The position numbers were made by a program, and so were the translations under genes. From Halocafeteria seosinensis (taxonomy: Eukaryota > Sar > Bigyra > Bicosoecida): a stretch of DNA of 23,825 bases. A model generated the notes under the pieces. The model ran no database searches. It had not been told where the DNA came from and was given only the letters and a program-made list of their open reading frames with translations. Shown here piece by piece: positions 1 through 9,900 of this stretch (within the stretch, counting starts at the first letter, position 1; every line of letters begins with the position of its first letter). The stretch covers positions 1 through 23,825 of the forward strand of contig LVLI01000068.1 in assembly GCA_001687465.1 (NCBI GenBank). Direction: 5' to 3'.

Positions 1-252
1 CCCCCTCCTCCGCGTGCACTGGCACCACCCCCTCCACCTACCAAGAATACATCAACACAGTACACATGCTGGGGCACTCTCCATGTTTGCCAACCCACGG
101 ACGTAAATTCTATTTCTTTCTCAGGTCCAATATCTGCCTGTTTACTGGATGCTGGCGTACAATGCATCGCAAACAATAATAGGAGAATGCCGATCCTAAA
201 AACACCGGAGAATTCACAATTCAAAAGATTGTCTATCATCACTCATCCATAG
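1..252 (+). CDS. Possible 3' end of an upstream Pro/Cys-rich protein (partial)
   Basis: Frame 1 is open from the window edge to a TAG at 250-252, giving 83 codons with no start in view. It opens with a proline-rich stretch of the linker type, followed by a segment with four cysteines (around 68-70, 89-91, 147-149 and 168-170) and a polar, basic end. The Pro-rich linker followed by spaced cysteines resembles the style of the other surface proteins in this window, but I recognise no domain. A polypyrimidine tract ending in CAG at about 108-124 could be a splice acceptor, so the true exon might start near 125. Being open for 83 codons is weak evidence by itself, so this is a tentative call. Confidence 0.33.
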   Translation, partial: PPPPRALAPPPPPTKNTSTQYTCWGTLHVCQPTDVNSISFSGPISACLLDAGVQCIANNNRRMPILKTPENSQFKRLSIITHP

Positions 253-832
253 AGTCGATTGCGCGATGTGGAGATCTTGTTTGTGACTATCGCCAAATCA
301 AAGTACCTTGGCTCAAACTCCTTGTGTCTTGAGGTGGGTTTCTGGACTTTGCTATAAGCGTGTACAGTGTTCAGATATCCTGGCCTGAACAAGATAGAAA
401 TGACGCCTCCGTGCCGCCGCGGCCTTTGGTTTTCACGGTGCGAATGGGTAAGTGGTAATCCTGGAAAAACGCTGTTAGATACCTTAGTGTCACAGAAAGA
501 GAGAAGCAAGGGCTGTAGCTGGACGTCGACCTCAATCGCTTCAAAATGTAAATCCAGTCTTAACCCAATTGGCAATAGCTGCCCCCATTAGAGCCCGACT
601 ACAGCGGAGTAGTAACTTTGAGAAGGCTTGAGAATGCCCTCTTGCGTTGTTTCACGAGTTATGTTTCTGTGGTTCTTGTTGTTGTATTTCCCTGTCATAT
701 ATGAACAACCCAGAGTACCAGGTATTCCAGTCGTACTTAGCGAAACAATTGTGAGGCACTAACTGACAGCGCGGCTTGAACTGCACGTCCTGGAACCCGC
801 ACGCATGTCATCTGAGGTGATGACGGAACAGT

Positions 833-1137
833 CGCCATTCGCTGAAGGACTGCAATTTACAGCCTGTAGAATTTATGTCCTATTTAGTGCATGCGATGGT
901 TCCGAGCTCAAAGAAGCAGCAGCACAGTGCCCCATACTCATGGCATACCACATACATGCAAGACTGTACTGGTTGAAGAGAAAAGTGCGAATGAGTCCTA
1001 CAGACTGACTTCCACTGTAATGATACATATGTATCGCATATACTTTACTAAACTGGATTATGAAAATATTCAGTGTATATTGTGTGCAGAATAGCGCCAT
1101 TCGCTGAAGGACGGTAATTTAGTGCATGCGATCGTTC
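833..1137 (+). repeat. Partial direct repeat (833-903 and 1095-1137)
   Basis: The motif CGCCATTCGCTGAAGGAC occurs at 833-850 and 1095-1112. Both copies continue to the shared string AGTGCATGCGAT. The second copy lacks about 27 bases present in the first. The missing piece is flanked in the long copy by matching ATTT tetranucleotides, as expected for a slippage or microhomology deletion after duplication. Confidence 0.75.
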
Positions 1138-2417
1138 GGGTAAAAAATGGGGATGGCCAAAAATGGATCTCATTCCACAACTAGTATGACAACGTACGGG
1201 TACCACCATTCGATAGATAATATCATTACGATCCCAACTATGTCATTGTACGTTTCGTTTCTCCTCTTCCTCGTGAGTGACGACTGAGCCAAGTACAGCT
1301 GGTTTGCGTAAGTTTCATGGCCATTACGTGGTCAATATCGAAGGCTTCCAGTCAATTTCAAGACTTCAGTGTCTCTTCAGTATACTCACACAGAAAGAAT
1401 AGAGTCTTAACTCCTTTTAGAAGCCAAGTAATAAACTGTTGCAAATGGCGTGTTTTCCGAACGACAGTGCTCCTCGCCGCTGGGATGGGTAAGTATACAT
1501 CAGAAGAGAAGAGACACTGGCGCTACCGTAGACAAGATGAAGAGCATGTATAATGTCAAAGCTATGGATTAGTGTCAGTGTCCGATAGCCAAGGATGGCT
1601 GGAGATTGAATCCACTAAGCGAGTGGAACACTGGAACCCGTCAGCAGTTCTTACATCAAAATTCAAATCGGACAAACTCCGTTGCTTTCAGGGTTAAATA
1701 CGAGTCAAAGCAATGGTCAAAGTGCTGTTGATGCTTTTCTTTCCACTGTGTGTATGCGCTGCGTTACACAATAGGCAGGACCGTAATCGAAGGTGTTCAC
1801 TGTGGTGACTGGACATTGTACAGATGCTGGAGATATCAGTTAGGCTTTAGGTATGCACATGCAGGTCTGCTGCCTTGTTGTCTTGTGCCAATTTCAAATC
1901 AGTTTGAAAGGCAGTCGGACGCTGGCTGAAGCAGTTCGTGTGGACACCAGATTGATTTGTCTTACCGGTAATCTTGGACGGAACAGCACAAGTCGGTGCC
2001 CAATTGCTCGCCGATCGCCGGGAACTGGAAATCGATATTCTCTACAGACTCGGGAACTGTACATACGAGCGTTCGCCCATTCTCCACGATTCTCTGGTGG
2101 TCTGCTGAAAGTGATTATTCTCCGCAAGCTCGGGACCGCATCGTGGAATTGAGCGGAACAGCGGAAACATCGGAGACTGTGGACGTAAGGCCAAATATGG
2201 TTTTAACCGGTGAGATCCAAGAATGATTACGTACAGGACTACGGGGGACTTGGTTTGTTAACAGTACCTATAACGATGAAGAACAACAACGTCCGGTACA
2301 TCAGGCTCATGAGACCTGCCGGCGGTCGCCTGCAAGTTGCAACTTTCCTCCACAGGCCGGAACAGAACGAGTTCTCGTAATCAGACGAGAAGCCATTTTT
2401 GGGCCAACCACCTCCTG

Positions 2418-2534
2418 ATGCGTGTTTCTAGCAAAGTACTGCTCGCTTGCTTGGCCTCCATCACCACCTGCAGTGCACAGCATTGCTGGCCGCATGCTGC
2501 ATTTACCGGTAGTAATGCTCAATACAGCGTATGA
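2418..2534 (+). CDS. Candidate signal-peptide first exon of a small secreted protein
   Basis: ATG at 2418 opens a 38-codon frame. Its first 20 residues have a basic n-region (R2, K6), a hydrophobic core (VLLACLASI) and a small-residue end (CSA) typical of a cleavable signal peptide. A donor-like GTAGTA at 2509 and a CAG acceptor ending at 2594 would define an 86-nt intron, close to the size seen in the large gene downstream. The next exon would read a short W...C..LD-like stretch and then stop at about 2631. Nothing confirms that it is transcribed, and it may be unrelated to the ORF at 2777. Confidence 0.2.
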   Translation: MRVSSKVLLACLASITTCSAQHCWPHAAFTGSNAQYSV

Positions 2535-2776
2535 GGAGAGGCGTAGCCTGCACTTACTATCGTTGAAGATGGATACACACCATATATCATACAGTATGGG
2601 GATCCATCTTGTGTTTAGATAATCGTGTACCATAATCCCTGGAACAATCGGTGACTGGTACAGTAGCGCATGCGTAGATTCCAGCTTCACAGCTGGCATT
2701 CCATCGCATACAGTATTTGGGCGCACCCGAATGGAATGAATAAGCACCCAAGAAGGATGGTGCAGATGCGGTAGAC

Positions 2777-3082
2777 GTGTATCCTATTCTCTATTCCGGG
2801 GCGCATCTAGTAGGAGCAACTTGGATGGTTTTATGCTCGACTGGTGCCCTTGGTGTTTTCGTTGCGGAGGAAGAGCTGCATATGTATGGGGTAGGAACCC
2901 CGGGTGCGAAATTCGCAAACCGAGAAGAATCAGAGTGTTTCCTATATACAATTATGCCATCCATCGACTCATCGGACTCTGCTGCACCAGTAAACGGCTT
3001 TAAGAGAGAGATCGCTGCTAAAACGAGCCTGCAGCGGTTCTCTCCAAGCAAGGGGCAGAAGGAGGAACGCCAGCGGATATAG
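2777..3082 (+). CDS. Short ORF related to both ends of the GLUG gene (mini-paralogue or remnant)
   Basis: This 101-codon ORF has two stretches that match the 860-residue GLUG protein encoded at 3778-6360. Near its start, LVGATWMVLC (about 2807-2836) matches LVGATWALLC (about 3871-3900), and the codons for the shared V-G-A residues differ only at third positions. Its end, from TIMP at about 2948 through RFSPSKGQKEERQRI, matches TIMP...RFSRTKQQKENRARL at the end of the GLUG protein. Both matches are in one frame and in the same order, but the GLUG repeats and Ser/Pro stalk that should lie between them are missing. The hydrophobic stretch around LVGATW could be a membrane anchor or signal segment. 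It may be a live small gene or an internally deleted relic. An intact frame and synonymous-looking changes favour past or present coding. The true start could lie upstream. Confidence 0.5.
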   Translation: MYPILYSGAHLVGATWMVLCSTGALGVFVAEEELHMYGVGTPGAKFANREESECFLYTIMPSIDSSDSAAPVNGFKREIAAKTSLQRFSPSKGQKEERQRI

Positions 3083-3777
3083 CACCTAGATCATACTCAT
3101 AAAGAGCTTTTGTCTGGAACATTTGGTTCATGTTGTTTCAATGTTTTAATTTGAGCGCTAGTACAATACATATGTATAGCACATCCATCTGCTGATCGAC
3201 AAAATGGTCAGCTGAACGGTGCATGTTCAGGATGCTAGAGGCATGGGTACAAGCTCCGCGGAGTACCCCTAAGGACTATGCTATAATTCCAGAATCGTAG
3301 AAAGCACTCGCTGGGATTGTAAATCCATCCCGTTCTGGTTCAGCGCGAACATCCGCTTTCCGCATTCAGTTTCCGGAAGCCGAACTTCCCATGGTGCTCT
3401 GAGGAACCTTAAAAATACAATATTGTACAATTTAAGTTGCTTGAATATGTGGAGTAAGAAATAATGCCATTTAGTTGCCTGTGGGGGGAAGCACCACCGC
3501 CATTGAATACATTGCGGTATATTCCCCGCCAGACCTTGGGGACTAGAACTCCGGCCCAGCAAGACACAGGGTACTACAGTCTTCTGCTCAATGAATGCAT
3601 GAAGCTATTGTTGCTCACCGTCAGATTTTTTTTTGTTTTCGCTTCTACCTGCTTCGAATCTGTGGTGCTTTATATGCGCAATCTTGTGTGAGTAGCACCT
3701 GATTCATTGAGCAGAGCTCTTTCTATCTGTAAATTCCGCGGCTGCCTGAAACCAGAACAGGAGCCGCTCAAGGCAGT
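3083..3777. other. Intergenic stretch upstream of the GLUG gene
   Basis: No supported gene lies here. The 75-codon ORF at 3464-3691 and the antisense 93-codon ORF at 3281-3562 show no domain and overlap each other. A 12-bp palindrome ATACATATGTAT lies at 3166-3177 and also occurs inside the palindrome at 1022-1035. A 14-bp inverted repeat lies at 3583-3596 and 3702-3715 (TCTGCTCAATGAAT and its complement), just before the start at 3778. It could be chance or a hairpin or regulatory element. Confidence 0.45.
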
Positions 3778-6360
3778 ATGCCCTGCCAGTATCATAATGG
3801 TGGTAAACTATCGGGATATACCACGCCACGGACGCCCTCATCTTGTACCTCAAAATCTGCATTGAGTGCATTTCTTGTGGGTGCCACTTGGGCACTCTTA
3901 TGCGCGCTAGCGGACCATGTGGTCCGTGTCCTTGTCTTGCTCTTTGAGAGTACAGGTGGTACGACCTCAAGAAAGCCCATACACTATGCTGGAACCGGTT
4001 GCCGAAGCCACGGACAGGAAGTTCGAGCACGGGAACTCATGTCTACCGACATTACTGGAGAGAACGGCAAATTCGTATCGTGCCTTGCAGCGGACTCCAG
4101 AGCTGCACTTGCAAGCGCTGGAAGTGGGAGTTCGCAATACCCTTCCTTCCACTGGCACTGGAGTCCAAATGATTTTGACCTAGTTGCTGATGGAAGCAAC
4201 TCTAAGAGCTCCAGTAGAAGGCGAATGAAATTTAGTTATTTCCTGCTTGTAACCGTATTATCGATGGTAGCTGGTGCAGTGGACAACTTATCAATGGAGG
4301 CAATTGCCCGCATGAGCAGCGAAGAAGTTGTCTGCCGACAGTCACTATTAGCAGCACACCAGGAAGGCAGTGAAACGCAGCAATACAAAACGAAAGGGAA
4401 AGCTAGAAACTTGTTGGTAAAGCTAATGCCGAGAAAAAATTGGTTGCTACCCATTCTCACTGTAGCTGTTTTGCTGAGCATATTGGTTCTAACTCTACCA
4501 GTGAGCACGGCATCAGATTTGCGGGAGAGTATTTTGGACGGGAACGAAACATGTTTCAATTACAACTCAGATAAGAAATTATTTCAGATGAATTGTAACG
4601 TGTTAGACTGGGTAGCCAAGGGATATGTAAAGGACACCTATATCTCTCTCGGTGCTGAGGAAACATTTGATGGGGGAGGACGTGATGGGAACACGATCAG
4701 CTTAACTGATGTCACAGATTTTGAAGGGCTATTCATAATGATTGAAGACACTGTACAATCATTTGCTGACGCCCCGATAATTCAGAATGTTCATGTCAAG
4801 GGCGGTACAACTGCGGAAGACGCAGGATTTATTGTACAAGCAAGTCAGCGCTTCTTCATTGTGGATTCTTGTAGCTCAACTGGAGATATTACTAAGCAGC
4901 ATAGTGGTGGTATCTGTGGCTACAGATGTGGTTCCAGTTTTGGCGAAATCAAAATTTCAAACTCGTATTCGACAGGGAACATACTGGCAGATCGTTCTGG
5001 TGGTATCGTGGGGCACCAGCTGGGGTACCGCGGTGGTAGGGCGCATATTTCAAGATGTAGTTCCCATGGGAATATTGAAGCGTCAAACTCAGGAGGGATT
5101 TCTGGAAGCCAGGCTGCTCGCCTTAACGGACGAGTATACATCATGCAATCGTTCTCTACGGGAAACATCATCAAAAACATTCATACTACCCGCAGTGGTG
5201 GCATTGTGGGCTCGTATGCTGGTCAGAAAGGGGGATTTGTTCAAATTCAAGAATGCTATAGCACTGGGAAAATATCGTCTGCAGGGAGTGGTGGGATTAC
5301 AGGGGGTGTTGCAGCGCTCGATCGGGGTGAAGTGCATATTACAGACTGTTACACTGCCGGTGAGATTGAAGGTGATGGGACTCCTGGAGGAATCACTGGA
5401 GAATTGACAGGTGGACAGGGCATTTTCGCAACAGGTTCCGTGTATATCGAAAATACATATGCGAGCGGTGCGGTTGTTACAACTAGTGGTTGGGGAGGGA
5501 TTGTCGGAAGTATATCCTCAAGTGCAAGCGGTGTAATTTCGGTGGTATATTCAGTCTACGCTAATCGCACCGACAAGGCAGCAACTATCGTAGGACAAGA
5601 TGATGGAAACGTACTTAACGCTACCGGCAATTCAGGTAATTTAGAAGATATTCGAGGTCAACTCTATCATTATAAGGGGGTTCAGCGATGGAAGCAGGGT
5701 ATCTGGACGCTAAACCGAAGCGACAGCTTACCAATTCTGTGTTTTCAAGTACCATGTCCAACCCCGAGCCCTTCACTTACCCCTACGGCATCTGCGACAA
5801 CGTCTCCATCTAGCTCGAAGAGTCCATCATCATCCTCGTCACCATCCGCGTCAGGCTTGGGGACAATGTCTCCATCTAGCTCGAAGAGTCCATCATCATC
5901 CTCGACACCATCCGCGTCAGGCTTGGGGACAATGTCTCCATCTAGTTCAGCGAGTCCATCATCCTCCTCGACACCATCCGCGTCAGGCTTGGGGACAAAG
6001 TCTCCATCAAGCTCAGCGAGTCCATCATCCTCCTCGACACCATCCGCGTCAGGCTTGGGGACAAAGTCTCCATCAAGCTCAGCGAGTCCATCGTCATCCT
6101 CGACGCCATCCGCATCAGACTTGGGGAGTACCGAAACGGCAACGGGCACCTCCACATCCACTGGTACGCAGACACCTTCAACAACACGTTCCCATAGAGT
6201 AGACTTCACTCAATCGTCTACAATCATGCCAACCACCGATCTCACTAATTCCGCACGAGTCATGGCCCTTAGGAGTGTAATTCCTGGACAACGACCCTGT
6301 CGGTTTGTGACACGGTTCTCTAGGACCAAGCAGCAGAAGGAGAATCGCGCGCGCCTGTGA
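3778..6360 (+). CDS. GLUG-repeat cell-surface protein with Ser/Pro stalk
   Basis: This single-exon ORF encodes 860 residues and ends in TGA at 6358-6360. Three hydrophobic segments precede the main domain: around residues 33-58 (begins FLVGATWALLCAL), 150-168 (begins MKFSYFLLVTVL) and 217-246 (begins MPRKNWLLPILTV and ends in a small-residue STAS site). The last looks like a classic signal peptide, so initiation at 4426 would give a secreted 644-residue protein. I list the longer start because the first segment is matched by the related ORF at 2777-3082. Residues of about 376-585 carry seven GLUG motifs (xGGIxG), a family predicted to form beta-stranded solenoids on surface proteins. A Ser/Pro-rich 22-residue repeat (residues 676-785) forms a likely glycosylated stalk, followed by a Thr/Ser-rich and then a basic tail. 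There is no C-terminal membrane segment or GPI-type end. The function is unknown; adhesion or a wall/matrix role is inferred. Confidence 0.8.
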   Translation: MPCQYHNGGKLSGYTTPRTPSSCTSKSALSAFLVGATWALLCALADHVVRVLVLLFESTGGTTSRKPIHYAGTGCRSHGQEVRARELMSTDITGENGKFVSCLAADSRAALASAGSGSSQYPSFHWHWSPNDFDLVADGSNSKSSSRRRMKFSYFLLVTVLSMVAGAVDNLSMEAIARMSSEEVVCRQSLLAAHQEGSETQQYKTKGKARNLLVKLMPRKNWLLPILTVAVLLSILVLTLPVSTASDLRESILDGNETCFNYNSDKKLFQMNCNVLDWVAKGYVKDTYISLGAEETFDGGGRDGNTISLTDVTDFEGLFIMIEDTVQSFADAPIIQNVHVKGGTTAEDAGFIVQASQRFFIVDSCSSTGDITKQHSGGICGYRCGSSFGEIKISNSYSTGNILADRSGGIVGHQLGYRGGRAHISRCSSHGNIEASNSGGISGSQAARLNGRVYIMQSFSTGNIIKNIHTTRSGGIVGSYAGQKGGFVQIQECYSTGKISSAGSGGITGGVAALDRGEVHITDCYTAGEIEGDGTPGGITGELTGGQGIFATGSVYIENTYASGAVVTTSGWGGIVGSISSSASGVISVVYSVYANRTDKAATIVGQDDGNVLNATGNSGNLEDIRGQLYHYKGVQRWKQGIWTLNRSDSLPILCFQVPCPTPSPSLTPTASATTSPSSSKSPSSSSSPSASGLGTMSPSSSKSPSSSSTPSASGLGTMSPSSSASPSSSSTPSASGLGTKSPSSSASPSSSSTPSASGLGTKSPSSSASPSSSSTPSASDLGSTETATGTSTSTGTQTPSTTRSHRVDFTQSSTIMPTTDLTNSARVMALRSVIPGQRPCRFVTRFSRTKQQKENRARL
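4903..5520 (+). repeat. Seven GLUG motifs
   Basis: The motif [S/P/W]-G-G-I-x-G starts at about 4903, 4996, 5089, 5194, 5287, 5383 and 5491, at spacings of 31, 31, 35, 31, 32 and 36 residues. Between motifs, each unit carries a second strand of the form [Y/F/S]-[S/T/A]-x-G-[N/K/E]-I (for example SYSTGNI, SFSTGNI, CYSTGKI). The DNA of neighbouring units has diverged, so the array is old and maintained as protein rather than as a recent tandem duplication. Confidence 0.85.
5803..6132 (+). repeat. 66-bp minisatellite, five copies, coding a Ser/Pro stalk
   Basis: Five direct copies begin at 5803, 5869, 5935, 6001 and 6067 with an exact 66-bp period and few substitutions. Each encodes 22 residues of the form SPSSS-x-SPSSSS-x-PSAS-x-LG-x-x. 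The residue after the first SPSSS changes from K in copies 1-2 to A in copies 3-5. The last copy is the most diverged. The in-frame period means copy-number change would lengthen or shorten the stalk without a frameshift. Confidence 0.95.
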
Positions 6361-6901
6361 AAGACGAATGGAAGCCATCTATTGAAGAAGTAAATATTGG
6401 ATACTGTTATGCATGATATTCCATTGTGAATGGCAGCAAAACTCATCGTATTGCTGACATTAAGGGCGTAATCTTAAGCGCAGTACTCAGGCAATTCTGT
6501 CTGCTGGACTCAGAAGCATGTAGCGTGTGGCTATTAACCGTGCAATTAGTATGTTCTCTGGGACTGTAATTTCATTGCAAGTATTCGCATCGAGGGGGCG
6601 TTGGTGGAGACTCTGCTCTGTACTTGGCCCGTTGGAGTTCCAGTCAGGAACTACAGGCTGCAGTGCGCAGTGCGGCGGTCGCGATGTCAGTGATTCACAG
6701 GTACCTATGGATGTCGCTCGTAGTGTTGTCTCTTCCATTCAATTGTCTTGTGTCATTCTCAGTCTCTCGATGACGCCCACGTCTCGGGTTTACATTCAAC
6801 CCAGAATAGAAGAAACAATGCTGTCGCTTTGAATACCTGTCGAATATCGCCTTTGTAGAAGAGCGAACTCCCGTCGGTCGCTCGCTACCTCGGCTAGGAC
6901 G
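6361..6901. other. Intergenic region between the GLUG gene and the large gene
   Basis: This 541-bp stretch must hold the 3' end of the GLUG transcript and the promoter of the gene starting at 6902. The overlapping ORFs here (for example 6527-6832) have no recognisable features. I see no clear TATA box and no AATAAA on the + strand. Confidence 0.5.
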
Positions 6902-9900
6902 ATGGGGAGGCTGTTGCCGCTCGTGTGGCTTTTCTTTCTGGAGCTGACTATTCTGTGTGCACAGTGCAGGGGAGAACTGCCTCATACGCTATTGTAAGTT
7001 GGGTTACTTGGTGTAGCGGTAGCGCTTCAGGGCGTCACCAAAGGGGAGTTCCATGGGGGACAAAAACACTCTCCAGGCCTCACAAGTAACAAGTGTCATG
7101 TGGTTTTCTGTGGTGGAACGAGGTATCGTTTTTCTTTCTCTCTTTGAGTGTGTGAGGCAACGAATGCTATCCGTTTCTGTAGAACCAAAGAGACAGTTGG
7201 GAGTGTGGCGTGCGAACTAACGGTGGCTTGGTGATTGATGGAGTTAACCTAATGTGCACGACGGCTTCCCCATGCGATGTTGCCTGAGAATCACTGTTTC
7301 GACCCGGATACACCTACATGTGAACATCGGCGTGTCATTTACCGTCGCTTCTTCCTTTTTCTTGTTGGTGCGCAGAGGAAAGTGGCGACTTACGACGAGG
7401 AATTCAGAATGCGTTCTTCTTGATTTACGGTCTGCGAATCAAGGTATAGCCAAATATTGTTATGATACGCCCGGTGCCAATGCGGGAGCTGCATGCGGGA
7501 GGTATATTGTAAAGTAAGTGCTTCTTGCTTCCCTGTACACAGCGCTTTCGAAACATGGTCATGGTCACCGACGCTGTTTCGCAGCACCACAAGGGTATCC
7601 CCATCTGGTGACGAATCTTCCCAATTTCCTGATTTTATTGTCGATTTCAAAGATGGAAGATGTATACGTATTTGGAACGGAAACTTCGGGAGTTTCCGAG
7701 CAACACTACCCTCGCGATGCGATTCTCCGGAGCCGCCCACAGCATTTACCGTAACAAGTAGGCATACCACTGATTCGATTCGGATTTACCCACAGTTGAA
7801 GTAGAGTTGAAGGTTTTATTTGCTTGGTATGCCTTTACAGATGAATCGTGTTCAAAAGAAACACAGTCTGCTAGAGTTGGCTCGACGTCGTCCCTGCTTC
7901 CCAGGTCGCTCATGTATGTTCATTTATTTTTGGGACGCGTTTCTTGTTACCGGCAATAACTAAATATCCATTACAAATGATTTGTGCAGGACGAAATGGG
8001 GAGTATTGCAAATGGATGGGTACTTCATTTCCTGTTATACTGTAGACTTCTCCACCGTCGAGATGGGATATATTGAACGCTGCGGAAATGACGAGTATGC
8101 AGCACAAGGTTCTCAGTGTGGAAGACTAACAATTGGGTAAGTCGTTCACAGTGAGTATGCTCTAGAGTAGACACTTCACTAAGTGCTGCCCCTAATGTGC
8201 AGAAAGGTCCGCATTCTTAACGCTGCGTATCGTGACTCGAGACTCTATGAGATCCCGGTGGCTGATTATCACAAGTGCTTATATGTCGAGCAAAAAGGCA
8301 ACGGACAATTTTTGTGCACTGCTGCTATGACATGCGCTCCTGCGAAAGGCCGGAAAGCTCAACTTATGTTAATGGGAGGTAAGAATCATGCATTTGTGTT
8401 TCTACCCGTACTTCGGCAATTGTACTCATTGCTGGTTATGAGGTGTGCAGAAGGAGGATGCGTAGATCGCCGGGCTCTTAGTCCCATTGGAGTTAGTGCT
8501 CAGTCCGACTTTCCAAGTTCCCTGAAGTATGTTAGTTGACTGCAACTTCCGATCTTCCAAATGGATAAATGTTGAAGTGAGAGTTATAATACATCTGCTT
8601 TCTTCCAGGAAACGGTGGGGGCTTAAAGATCCCCGGAATCCTACCTGGTGTGCAACCTTCGATGTTGGAATGATCGATACGCGAAGTATGGAGATCTGTA
8701 ATAGAACAAAGCAGGGCGGACCAGCGGGTCGTTGCCATACCCTTCCAGTACAGTATGTTGGGTATTTAGAACTGATTCGCATGTTAATTCCAAGCATTCT
8801 TATCGATTTCACTGTTTGACTTGAAATCCAGATCTTACGGGGCGGTGCCGGAGACTACAGAGGAGTGGTACAGAATCAAAATGAATGGCGTCCCCACAGC
8901 GCTCCAATGCATGCACATTCTCAGAAAGGGTGACGATTACCAGACGACCGGACCAAGGTCCTGTAATTTTGGGCAAGCGACAAATAACGAGCTAGTACCT
9001 CTTCGGGGTAAGGTTTCACCTCTAGTGGTACTCTTAGAATACGTGCGGGTACTAAATCGTTATAATTTTGGCAGAGAACGGATGTGCCGAGATCCTATCA
9101 CCATCTTCGTCGCCTTCATCAACCCCGGAACCAAACGGCGTCAGCGATCGACTCCCATCTGCTTTGCCATCTGCTTTGCTGTACGTTTTGCGGTTACTGT
9201 TAGCAGCAAGTTCGACCATTCATCGTACTTGATTTTGAGTCAACAGGGAGGAGTGGGCTTTGGTTCCTGTGAACGCATCTCGAGCTCCATGCATTGCCTA
9301 TTTGGATATGAGTGACGCTAACGCAAGCCTCATAGGATATTGTAATGTGTCGTCTGCAGAAACTGGCAGGGATTCCTGTGGAAAATACTCCATCGAGTAC
9401 GTTCCTTTAGAGTATTGGATTCTTTCGTACTCTTTATTGTGATTACCGCTTCTATTCTTCTCTCAGATCATCTACTAGGGGATCTTATGGATACAAAGTT
9501 AGCATAGCAGATATGGAAAGTGATCCTTGTATTTTCTTCGAATCGAATGGCCCCGGAGCATATTTATCAACTGGGTTCGTCTCTTGTAGTGCAAACGACC
9601 AAAACAGCAAGTTGGCTCTGATTCACGGTATGTCCCTCAATGTTACGCTTTAAGCTGTAACATCATTACAATGATACGCACTTGCTTTGCAGCCAACCTG
9701 TGCCAAAGTCGCCAACCACTTCCTACTCCGTCTCCAACGTCAGCTCCTACGGAGAGCAACGAAGGCATCCCCTCTTCTTATTTGTAAGTGGCAGTGTGTC
9801 AGCCGCCTGGTATAAGCGAAGACACATAATCGTTCAAACGATGCACACACAGAAATACGTGGAAACTAGCAACCGATCCTTGTCGTTGGGTGCATCTAAA

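Larger units (their letters stand above)
253..2776. other. Long stretch without a supported gene
   Basis: All ORFs here are short and overlap on both strands, and none has a recognisable domain. Several starts look like signal peptides: 661-762 (33 codons, begins MFLWFLLLYF), 1859 (begins MQVCCLVVLCQF) and 2418-2534 (begins MRVSSKVLLACLASITTCSA). Splice-donor-like GTAAGT or GTGAGA strings occur at about 449, 1490 and 2210, and three donor-like sites share an 'ACCGGT' context near 1965, 2208 and 2507. A 14-bp perfect palindrome built around CATATG lies at 1022-1035. These could be remnants or small exons of intron-rich secreted-protein genes, but I cannot assemble a consistent reading frame. 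Confidence 0.5.

Noticed and set aside
4787-5407. 206-codon + strand ORF in another frame within the GLUG gene
   Set aside because: It overlaps the GLUG frame, whose seven motifs are clear. The alternative frame shows no pattern.
5745-6209. 154-codon antisense ORF across the Ser/Pro minisatellite
   Set aside because: It is a low-complexity complement of the sense repeat (period 22 residues) and has no independent support.
6527-6832. 101-codon ORF with a short Cys-rich stretch (GCSAQCGG), thrombospondin-like at first sight
   Set aside because: The spacing does not fit a TSP1 repeat, and the ORF sits in the probable promoter of the gene at 6902.
7010-7090. tRNA-like sequence in intron 1 (TGGTGTAGCGG resembles a box A)
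   Set aside because: The anticodon stem does not pair and there is no good box B, so a tRNA cannot be folded.
7514-7542. Acceptor at 7542 giving a 29-nt intron
   Set aside because: The CAG at 7584 is in the same frame, gives a 71-nt intron like the others, and puts the first B cysteine at the expected distance.
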